Shown: positions 20,217-27,500 of the stretch, one piece after another
How the letters are laid out: every line of letters starts with the position of its first letter
Position numbering within the stretch: position 1 is the stretch's first letter
From: Actinidia chinensis
Taxonomy: Eukaryota; Streptophyta; Magnoliopsida; Ericales; Actinidiaceae
Assembly (NCBI GenBank): GCA_009663005.1
Contig: VIGQ01000470.1
Coordinates: 72,501-100,000 of the forward strand
Direction of reading: 5' to 3'
DNA length: 27,500 bases
Made by a program: the position numbers and the translations under genes
Notes under the pieces: generated by a model
The model's input: only the letters and a program-made list of their open reading frames with translations
Told to the model about the DNA's origin: nothing
The model's database searches: none

Positions 20217-22101
20217 GTAGTAGTACTTTTTCAAATTGTTAGAATTCTGAGGTCTCAGAACTTGTTTGCCTTCTAAGTTCTCGAGATAGTAAGTGCCCTT
20301 GCCAGCGAGCTTGACTATCCTGTAGGGCCCTTCCTAGTTCGGATCAAGCTTTCCATTACCGGCTCCTTGGTGTTCTCAATAACCTTTCTCAAAACTTTTT
20401 GATCTCCAATCAAAAATTCTCTGTGTTGAACTTTTTGATTGTATATCTTGGCCAGCTGCTTCTGGTAGTAAGCCATCTGAATAAGTGCGTTTTCTCGTCT
20501 TTCTTCTATGAGGTCGAGGTCCCGAGCTAAGACTTCTTCATTGTGATTGGCGTCATATGCCTCTGTCCGAATTATGGGCAGATCGACCTCTAGTGGGATT
20601 ATAGCTACGAAACCAAAAGCCACGGATTATGGCGTCTCGTTCGTCGTTTTCTGCGGTGTGGTTCGATATGTCAACAACACGTTTGGAAACTCTTCGACCC
20701 ACTTTTCTTTGGCTTTCTCAAGCCTCTTCTTGATCCCATTCATGATTGTCTTGTTGGAGGATTTGGCTTGCCTGTTGCATGGGGATAGCTCGGTGTCGAG
20801 TTATAGAACTCAATCTTCAGTTGCTCTAACAAATCTTTAACCTTTTTGCCAATGAACTGTGTTTCATTGTCTGATATGAATACTCTGGGGATGCCAAACC
20901 TAGATAGAATGTTACTCTGGATAAACCTAATCACGTCTATCTCCCTGATTTGGGCCAATGGCTCCGCCTCCACCCACTTTGTGGAAGCAGTCGATTGCTT
21001 GCTAGCAAAAATCTCTTGTTCTCGGAGCTAATTGGCAAGACCCCCACGATGTCAATTCCCATTGGGGAAAGGCCATGGACTGGTGAAGTGGGGGTCAAGT
21101 CCACGCTGGTTGGATGTTGTATCACGGGGAAAGAGTTGGCACTTTGCACCCAATTGCAAAACGTACAAATTGGGCGTCTTTTGCATTGTAGGGCCACCAT
21201 ACCCCTGGGTGAGGGCTCAAGTGGAGCTAGTGATCTTCCCCATGGAGTGTAGTCCGCACCACTACTTGGGATCTCGAAAAGCACGTTTTCAACTAAGCTC
21301 GGGTGAACGCATAGCAAGTAAGGTCCTAGATAAGATCTTTTGTATAACTCTCCCGATGGGGAGATTCGCGCCTCCCTTTTGTCATCAGGCAGCTTGTCAT
21401 ATTGCATGAAGCTGATGATCCGGTCCATTTAGCTCGGGCCCAGCTTGTAGTTGGTTAGAACGGATTTTTGTTGTGTCTTAAGACTAGGGCCGAGATAATC
21501 TCGATTGCAATGGTTTTGCTTGCTTCCTACACAAAAACTGATACCAAGCCTGCCAATGCATTTGCGTGTGAATTTAGGTCTCTCCTCACCTGCTCCATCT
21601 TTACAGTCGAATTTAGATGAGGAGGATCTTTGCCACTGATAAGTATTTCCCATCTATGTCCCGAGCTGTCAAATTTTTTTCGGACTGGTTGACCACCATT
21701 TTCGAATCATTGAATTATGTGGAAGGCTCGGAAACTTTTAGTTTGCTGGCGACCTAAGATACGCAATGAAGGCTCATATCCGCCTCGATTGTTGCTAGTA
21801 AATATAACATGAGGCACTATTCAAATATCGCGCCCTCTGAGCTTTTCAAAACTATTCTTGCCCCTGCTCCTAAACATTTTTGCTCATCTACGAGAATTAC
21901 GTGCTGAGGTGGGATCGATCTGAGGTGGTTCTAAAATAACCTCATAACCCTCAGTCGCCCCCCTGTGTTGGCTGTTTCCAAAACTTGGGGCGGTTCTTGG
22001 GTAACCTCTGGATCCCCTAGTGCTAGTTGGTTTTCGAAAGGTCTTGCCATAGAATCTTCCTCCCTGTTATGTGCAGACACAAGGCAACCTTCCTCTGGAC
22101 C
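20217..22101 (-). pseudogene. pol: Tat-lineage pol remnant: RNase H and integrase
   Basis: Read from 22101 down. The RNase H part begins near 21935 (GAGARIVLKSSEGAIFE at about 21860), then NDSKMVVNQ at about 21700. The integrase zinc-binding region lies at about 21390-21120, with a probable Cys motif near 21150. The catalytic core has GIDIVGVLP (first Asp, about 21060), then ISDNETQF (second Asp, about 20870); a glutamate step would follow after HATGKPN (about 20760). The C-terminal part (20640-20315) reads RTEAYDANHNEEVLARDLDL and then EERRENALIQMA, and ends with YYLENLEGK and NLKKY at about 20217. Order and wording fit Tat-type pol. Frames change at least six times and there are several stops. 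Reverse transcriptase and protease are absent: the sequence is cut at 22101 by element B. Confidence 0.85.
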
Positions 22102-23963
22102 TGTTTGGACTACATAACTGTAGTCCAAACGCCGTTTAACCAATCTAACTTGGCCCTAGTTTAGTTTAATTATGTATTTTTATTGTATTTCGTACTTAAA
22201 GCCGTGTTCGATTTCATTACAGATAGCTGACGACAAAAAGGAGGATTTAGAGCCATGAAAGTGAGACAAAGTATGTGCACGCATGTCAAAAATTGTAGCC
22301 CAAAACAGAATAGAAGATGCATCGTTAGAAAGATCTCATGAAGTTATATAAGTCACGTCTCAAAGAGTATGTGAGATATGGACTCAAAAAAGCTTTAAAA
22401 TGATAAGAAGAGGCGAAGAAAAGGTCAAAAAAAGCAAAAATTATATACTTGAAGTCGAACTCCAAGACTAAAATCCTGTTATTGAATTTGGAAACATAAA
22501 TGTTCCTCCAATGTCCGATTGACTGATTGGAAGTAATGGAAATACGACTCCAAGGCTACAATTTTATTGTATCTATGAGTATTGACTAAATCGATCTTTA
22601 AAGTTGTTAAAATCAAGCTGCAAGATACGGGTTAAAAATTACTTGAGAGTTCGAACGCCCATATTAAGGTTCGAACTCCAAGAAGAAAAATGAAAGGTTA
22701 TGGTTCAAACTCTCTATCTTATAGTTTGATAACACCGAGAGCTGAAAATTAAATTTTTGCCTTAGAGTTCGAACTCCAAGGTAAAATTTGGCAGTTTGTT
22801 TTTTAAAAATCAGTCTTGGTATTTTGGTCATAACTTTTTATTCTGATGTCGATTGAGCTTTATTTTAAACGCGTTGAAAATAAAGATTCAAGGGCCTGCC
22901 AACGTTGTCTGCAATAGTCATGGCTAAATCGACTCTAAAAGTGGCCAAAATCGAGCTAGAACGTATGGACCAATAGGAATTTGAAGTTTTATCCTACTAG
23001 GATTCTAATTCTGTAAAGTGTATAAATACTTTCTGTGTCGTATGAACGAAATATTGCTTGCTTTAAGGTTCTTTCAGCCTTTTAGTTTAGGTTTTTATTT
23101 TTATTTTGTAAACGATTTAATTATTTATGATTCAAATTCAATTTTCATACAATAATGTCTTCGATTTTTTATTACAGGCTTTTCTTAGCCATGCTTGGCT
23201 AGTTTTCCCAACTTGGGATCGATTGGGAAGGTTGATTGGAGATCAAGGAGAACAATAGAGGTAAATATTTTCACCGTTAGAACTTCTAATTTTTATTCTT
23301 CTTCTTCACCAATCTAAATACTTTCGAAAATTGGAGTCTTATTATGTTCGATAAACCATTCTTGTATTCGGATCGATGATGCACTACCATGATTAAAAAC
23401 AACTAAATTTAAATATTGTTTGAAAAGCTTGGGAGTCCTATTATGTTCGATAATATTGTTGTGATGCGGATCGATAATACACTACCATGATCATAATAAA
23501 CAGATCTATTTAGAGGTGATAAGTGAGAATATTTAGTTTTAAACCTAAATCTTCCGAATTCGAGACTTCACGACGTAGTCGAAGGATTTGAGTTTATAAG
23601 AAACCTCCATTGGGATTCCCTAGAAACTAACTGATTGAATCCAATTGATTCAAGTTATTTTATTAAGTTTAAATTAATTTTTTTTTTTATTGATTTCTAA
23701 TTTTAAGATTTATTTTAAGTCAATCAATCTAAATATAGAATTTTTATTTTTATTTTATTTTAGGTTACAGTCAACATAATTCTACTTGACACTCCGAGTA
23801 GGATAGTGTCGAGTTGAGTGTGTACATCTGAATTAGTGAGCTAGGTCCCTTTGGGAGAGAACGATACCGATTACCAGTTTATTACTACTCTTACTACTTT
23901 CTACTTCGCAACCCTTACACTTTTCGTAAAAAATTCACCTGCTTCACTTCTGGGAGCGAATCA
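22102..23963 (+). repeat. 5' LTR of element B
   Basis: 1862 bp, starts TGTTTGGACTACATAAC and ends GCGAATCA. It is the inverted counterpart of the element A LTRs. TTCGAA motifs recur around 22650, 22674 and 22768. It has an intact TATA box at 23021 and matches A around the shared GTGCACGCATGTCAAAA block (near 22275). Confidence 0.86.
23021..23028 (+). promoter_or_regulatory. LTR promoter TATA box of element B
   Basis: TATAAATACT in the 5' LTR, about half-way along, where the U3/R junction should fall. It is intact here but altered in both LTRs of element A. Confidence 0.55.
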
Positions 23964-23968
23964 GCTTT

Positions 23969-23986
23969 TGGCGCCGTTTCCGGGGA
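23969..23986 (+). other. Primer binding site of element B (tRNA-Asp type)
   Basis: TGGCGCCGTTTCCGGGGA, 5 bases after the LTR end, complementary to the 3' end of plant tRNA-Asp apart from one base (TTT in place of TTG). Confidence 0.88.
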
Positions 23987-23989
23987 CCA

Positions 23990-25090
23990 AAGCACGTGCG
24001 GCACTAAAAAACTTGGGTGAAAGAGCATTAGTGGATGAATTTCATCAATCTACCCCGAAAAGGAATCTTCGGCTTAGGCCATTGGTAATTTCGTTTCATT
24101 TATTTTCTTATTTTTGGTTGAAAAAAAAATGATGATGCTTTTTTGAAATACTTTTGAAATACCGACACACACAGCCTTACCTACGTAGAGGGAGTGTCTA
24201 TAACTCTTTCACATACTCACCTCTAGCCCCTTGGTTTGGGGATTTCATAACGATGAGTCATGTAATTTAAATGTGGTAGTCATACCCATCTTGTGAACTG
24301 AATTTCCTCAAACTCATGAGTTTCCGGAGTTTATTCAAATTGTTAATACTACTCAATTGTAATAACTCACCCAAACTCTCTTGAAAAACCCAAGAACCAT
24401 GGGTAGAGATACTAATATGTCATGTCGTGTCTCTTTTCGTTCCATTATATTGGCTCATGTTGAATAACCACCACCTTACCATGCACCACCTATTGCATCA
24501 ATTGTGCCAATGCCATATTCTCACCATCTCTTCTCCACAACATAACACAATACCAACCTCCACATTGAGGAATTAGGATAAGATTGCATCACGAAGGTCA
24601 CCTTGGAACATCACAATGGGAGACTTCAACATCAGTCATACACTCTTAACAACAATTGGGGAAGATGAACTCTTTACTTGAGAATTAATAATTGCACAAC
24701 AAACTCAAGGGAGATCCCCATCCAACCCCAACAAAACTCTAGGCCTGTAAATTGCATTGAAAAACACATGACAGGTACAAGCAATCACACTCCTACAAGT
24801 GGAAAGGAATCAAAAAATTATTGTCACCAAAAGGGTAAATCTTGGGGAGTATGAGTCTAGGGAGTTAGATATCAGATTGAGAGGAAAAAAGCGGGAGGTA
24901 GAGATTTTTTATAGGAAGATATGGTGAGGTGTGTGATCATATAGTGGAACCAGTAGTTTTGAGGTTGAGATCATCAGCGAGGACTATGAAACCCTTGCAC
25001 AAGACTTAAGTCCCACCACCCACAGAATTTATTCATGGGAGGACAACGTGAAGTTGTTTGATTGTCCCACTAATCCTCCATTGACGTATG
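23990..25090 (+). pseudogene. gag: Leader and gag-like remnant of element B
   Basis: Just after the primer site a short frame (23851-24132) overlaps the end of the LTR and the leader; it corresponds to the leader of element A. The stretch around 24740-24900 matches the C-terminal gag part of element A (about 5210-5330), and a partly open frame (about 24810-24920) has LGEYESRELDIRLRGKKREV. A further partly open frame reads EVEIISEDYETLAQDLSP (about 24960-25020). Stops occur throughout. The A-type capsid motifs (KAKFW, CPHH) are not visible here, so B lost or diverged in that part. Confidence 0.55.
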
Positions 25091-25515
25091 GTTAATCGAT
25101 TTTTTCTTTGGTGTTGACAAATTTAATTTTAATGGGGTTTGAGGATTCTTATCTCATTTAGTTAGTCAATAATCTCAAAACTACAACTATTTAAAGATGG
25201 GCATGGTAGAACATCAATATTCAGGCGCCTCAAAAATACAAAAAAATGCAAAATACCTGTCATCTGGTATATCAAATATAATTTTTGTCAAAAGATCTAA
25301 ATTGGATTCTTTATTCATCAGTTTTAACTCTATTTGGGGGAGAGGGTTTGTCTCATCCCCTTTCACTTTTTTCCCCCTTCTTGTCGTTTTTATTTTTATT
25401 TTTTTTTATTTTTTTTTATTTTTTATTTTTTATTTTTATTATTTTTTCAGTTCCGGAGAATGCTCATCTCTATTTGGGGAGACTTCTTAGTTTTTGTTTT
25501 TAAGGATATTTAGGG
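25091..25515 (+). other. Post-gag untranslated region of element B with T-rich run
   Basis: Contains TATTTGGGGGAGAGGG (25331) and, at 25362-25450, a nearly pure T run ending in TTTTTTCAG; after it comes TTCCGGAGAATGCTCA, which matches the A element (about 3745). The T run itself is missing or much shorter in A, so it is probably an expansion by slippage. The hydrophobic frames over it are a by-product. Confidence 0.6.
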
Positions 25516-25936
25516 TTTTTATGTCTGTTCTCCGATCAGGCAGTGTCAATTCTCCGATCCGTGTAGTGTCGGTTTCTCCGATCTAGCCTCTTGTTTGCCT
25601 AGGAATGATGGTTTCGACTAGCCTCATCAACTTTGTTGTCATCATGATTTGGGTCCACTCGGCCACTACCTGGTGTTAGACGCTCAATTGTTTTATGTCT
25701 TGACGTGTCCCGCCCAACTCTAGGGATCAACTAACCCTGGTTCTACCTAGAGAGCCCCCCAACCTGCCCTCTAACGCATCCTCCGGTAGTTACTCCCACT
25801 GTTCCTAGGTGTTTTAGAGGTGCATGAAGGGGTGACCCCTACGAAGTTTTTCATGACAGTTGAGCGGGGTTGCTAGTAACGACGCCATTTCGTTAAGAAA
25901 CGCTTTGGCAAATGTCTATATCGATTTTTCACTATA
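25516..25936 (-). other. Tat leader / 5' region remnant
   Basis: Lies between element B and the Tat primer site. On the minus strand an ATG (MASLLATPLNCHE, about 25891) lies ~50 bases after the primer site and could be the gag start or an upstream ORF, but stops follow soon. I recognise no gag domain. A 22-24-bp repeat (TTCTCCGATC) is at 25528-25583. Confidence 0.4.
25528..25583. repeat. Short direct repeat TTCTCCGATC (three copies)
   Basis: TTCTCCGATC occurs at 25528, 25550 and 25574, with GTGTC-bearing spacers of 12 and 14 bases, giving a 22-24-bp period. It sits right beyond the end of element B, possibly at the break. Confidence 0.7.
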
Positions 25937-25946
25937 TGGCGCCAAT
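25937..25946 (-). other. Primer binding site of the Tat element (degraded)
   Basis: The minus strand reads ATTGGCGCCA directly after the LTR end CTTAGCA. Plant Tat elements usually show ATTGGCGCC followed by GTCTGTGGG at this place; here the second half is damaged (ATATAGTGAAA). It marks 25947-26885 as the 5' LTR. Confidence 0.6.
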
Positions 25947-26885
25947 TGCTAAGAGTTGTTTTATTATGAATAGAGGAGAGGAAAGTGCGGTGTGTGAATT
26001 TGTTCTTGTGTTCTATGCTTCATCTACATTGTTTCACTCATTCTTTCTACTGAGGGGGGGGGGTCCCCGCGCGATCCTATGCTTCGTTTGGGTAAGCTCT
26101 ACCTTCCTAAGCGACAACTAGGCCTACAATGCCCCTGCCTACAAGCACAAGAAATGTGAGGCAAACACGGCTGTCGGAGCTGTGTTTTTGGGAAAGACGA
26201 CCTCTCCGACGGTCCCCAAGTTAGAAACGCCAGAAACTCCTTAGAGAGAGAGAGTCCTTGTTTGTATCTTTTTCAGAGTCAGTTTTTTCAACATCACCTC
26301 AGTGAGAATAACAGTGTTCTTCTTTTTAAATACCTGAACCTCAGCGCGTTGGCCTCCGACGCTTGGTTGTGTCAGTGAAGGGTGGTTGACCCGGCCTTGC
26401 CTCTAACTGGCATGGCCTGTTAGCTTATCAATCAACTACCGACGTCCTCCCAATCTAGGTGCACTTCTGTCCCTGCAAGTTACTTTCTGTCCCCCTTGTT
26501 CATCCCCCCATTGGGAATAATTCGCCGATCGTTGCCCCTCATCCAAGCCTTTTAAGCCATAGTTTATTTATTCCGAGCCCATCGTTAAGCAGCGGCGCCT
26601 CGGTGGTAAATGATGGCCTTAAGCTCCAGGAGGACATTCATCTGTTAGTGGGTGACTCTCTGAGCCTCCAGCCCCAATAGGAATTATCCCCGAGCGCCCT
26701 CCCGTCCGCTCGCGTGGCGACAATTTTTGGGTCCGAGACCTCCCCGTCCTAGAACGGCCAATGTCGAATGGTGTTTGCACCTGAGCTCCCGGTACAAGAG
26801 GACCACGGATCTCGCTCTAAATAGCGGCAGCTCGTCACGGGGTTCTTGCCTAGCCAAGGTTCGGGTCTTTATGTCATTGTATTTT
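25947..26885 (-). repeat. 5' LTR of the Tat element
   Basis: About 939 bp. On the plus strand it begins TGCTAAGAG and matches 10684-11440 through to an ATTGTAT near 26882. The middle contains the conserved GTCGGAG...CTCCGAC hairpin (26174-26210), AGAGAGAGAG (26243-26252) and TCTGAACCTCAGC-like blocks. A G run (26053-26063) and a ~65-base insertion distinguish it from the other LTR. The right end is approximate. Confidence 0.66.
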
Positions 26886-27154
26886 TTTTTTCTTTCCCTT
26901 ACAAAAATAGAAAGTGCAAAAGTTTTGCCCTCTTCTTTGTAAATTACCGTATTACTTTTTCTTTTCTTTTTCTAGTGTTTTGCCAACAGACGTTTATTAT
27001 TCAAATGAGGTAGTTGTAGTTTTGGTGTGATTAATATCTCGTCAATTATGTAGACCTGTACAAATTAACTCGAAATCATATTTTTCTCTCAATGTACTGT
27101 TCTTGAATGGCTTCCAAAAGTATAAACAATCGCAGTGCAGAATATGGGTAAAGA
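26886..27154. other. T-rich host spacer
   Basis: Pyrimidine-rich, then AT-rich, with no gene. It includes TTTTCTAGTG near 26967. It may be part of the intron left of the dehydrogenase exon fragment. A CAG at 27129-27139 (GCAGTGCAG) could be the exon's acceptor. Confidence 0.4.
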
Positions 27155-27292
27155 ATGGTGGAGCAAATTCGTGAAGCGATGGGTGGCACGGTGGATATAA
27201 CTTTTGATTGTATTGGCTTCAGCAAAACCATAACGACGACAACAACTCTGATTGCACTAAGTACCGGTGGAAAACTCTACCTTGTGGGCAAC
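27155..27292 (+). pseudogene. Exon fragment of a sorbitol (L-iditol) dehydrogenase-like gene
   Basis: 46 codons reading VEQIREAMGGTVDITFDCIG, FSKTITT and then GGKLYLVGN. This is the NAD-binding Rossmann part of plant sorbitol dehydrogenase, a zinc-dependent medium-chain enzyme oxidising sorbitol to fructose, including the ITFDCIG strand and the GGK-LVG turn. Upstream there is an in-frame TAA just before the ATG, and the following bases (27293 on) do not continue the protein but turn into a repeat. So it is either one exon with a 3' part displaced by a repeat, or a pseudogene. Splice ends cannot be fixed. It is the only host protein identified in the window. Confidence 0.6.
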
Positions 27293-27500
27293 TTATCACG
27301 AGAATCGAATCGTTTATTGAACCGATCAAGGGGGGCCCACAAAAATCGTTCAATGGTTCAGTGGTTCACTCGTGGTTCAACCGGTTCAACCGGTTATATA
27401 ATAAATAATAATAAAAATATATTTAAATAAATAATAATTAAAAATTATAAAATGTATAAAAGATACTATAACGCTCGTTTTTCTACAAATAATTCAACAT
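27293..27500. repeat. GGTTCA-rich repeat, probable DNA transposon or other mobile fragment
   Basis: GGTTCA or GGTTAT occurs at 27355, 27363, 27374, 27383 and 27392 (spacings 8, 11, 9, 9), with AACCGGTT palindromes, followed by an AT-rich stretch of TAAATAATAAT repeats. Such AACCGGTT strings are frequent in dispersed plant repeats. It follows the dehydrogenase fragment directly and probably interrupts it. No complete element is in the window. Confidence 0.4.

Larger units (their letters stand above)
22102..25515 (+). mobile_element. Element B: Athila-like copy, 3' end missing
   Basis: Same family as element A but on the plus strand: 5' LTR (22102-23963), primer site (23969-23986), leader and gag-like remnant (about 23990-25090), and the untranslated region after gag up to about 25510, where similarity to A (about 3700) ends. 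There is no second LTR, so its 3' part was lost, together with the neighbouring Tat gag, protease and reverse transcriptase. The five bases left of 22102 are GGACC; no partner GGACC next to the right end was found. Insertion into the Tat pol dates it after the Tat element. Confidence 0.8.
10684..26885 (-). mobile_element. Tat-lineage Ty3/gypsy retrotransposon, broken and carrying two other elements
   Basis: Reads on the minus strand from the 5' LTR (25947-26885) to the 3' LTR (10684-11440). Own segments are a primer site (25937-25946), a leader (25516-25936), RNase H and integrase (22101-20217), a 3' untranslated zone with tandem arrays (about 18190-20115), an antisense ORF on the plus strand (about 15890-17966), and a short piece at 11441-11643. 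Elements B and C account for the gaps. Integrase sequence, antisense ORF position and tandem repeats in the 3' zone all match known features of plant Tat elements (Grande, Retand, RIRE2 and relatives). Gag, protease and reverse transcriptase are missing and would have lain between 22101 and the leader. The left and right limits are approximate and I found no target duplication. Treating both LTRs as one element is inference; they could come from two related copies. Confidence 0.68.

Noticed and set aside
20547..21409. Plus-strand ORFs over 20547-21409 (up to 125 codons)
   Set aside because: Shadows of the minus-strand integrase region, which has the DDE-type motifs.
25440..25452. TTTTTTCAG as a splice acceptor in element B
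   Set aside because: No donor or exon frame could be linked to it, and the run looks like slippage.
26886..26904. T- and C-rich run beside the Tat 5' LTR read as a polypurine tract (minus) of another element
   Set aside because: It would make this a 3' LTR, but the primer site ATTGGCGCCA lies at the opposite edge; the run is probably low-complexity host DNA.
1..27500. tRNA, rRNA, or organelle insertions
   Set aside because: No tRNA-like cloverleaf, rRNA or organelle gene sequence was recognised; the tRNA-like matches are only the retroelement primer binding sites.

Overview
This is nuclear DNA of a flowering plant from a repeat-rich region. No bacterial-type gene organisation is visible. 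Almost all of it is decayed LTR retrotransposon of the Ty3/gypsy superfamily, with short AT-rich host stretches and one probable exon fragment of a host sorbitol dehydrogenase-type gene at the right edge. The elements carry many stops and one- or two-base shifts. That fits old copies, and possibly residual long-read errors; I cannot separate the two.

Layout. (1) 1-214 is host flank. (2) 215-9294 is element A, an Athila-like retrotransposon on the minus strand. It has two ~1.93 kb LTRs, a tRNA-Asp-type primer binding site, only a gag remnant inside, and a perfect 5-bp target duplication (AGAAT). (3) 9300-10683 is AT-rich host DNA with a fold-back (MITE-like) repeat and a weak candidate first exon behind a telo-box. 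(4) About 10684-26885 is a minus-strand Tat-lineage element that has been broken up. From its 5' side (right) it shows a 5' LTR (25947-26885), a primer binding site, a leader, an RNase H-integrase remnant (22101-20217), a 3' untranslated zone with two tandem arrays, an antisense extra ORF on the plus strand (about 15890-17966), and a 3' LTR (10684-11440). (5) Two other elements sit inside it. Element C (11644-15550, minus) is a chromovirus deletion derivative keeping gag and the chromodomain-like end of pol. Element B (22102 to about 25515, plus) is a second Athila-like copy of A's family, missing its 3' end. (6) 26886-27500 holds a T-rich spacer, the dehydrogenase exon fragment and a GGTTCA-rich repeat.

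How the parts relate. None of the elements here could transpose alone: A and B lack pol, C lacks protease, reverse transcriptase and most of integrase, and the Tat element has lost gag, protease and reverse transcriptase at the B junction. The most unusual part is the Tat 3' zone. It has an antisense coiled-coil protein gene that appears to contain a small intron, two arrays with ~158-163-bp units built from ~79-bp halves and sharing a GAGCTCGG-TAACTC core, and between the arrays a plus-strand segment that looks like a compact transcription unit (G-box, TATA box, short ATG ORF, AATAAAA).

All lineage names come from recognised protein motifs and primer binding sites, not from database searches. 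The species cannot be named from this window.
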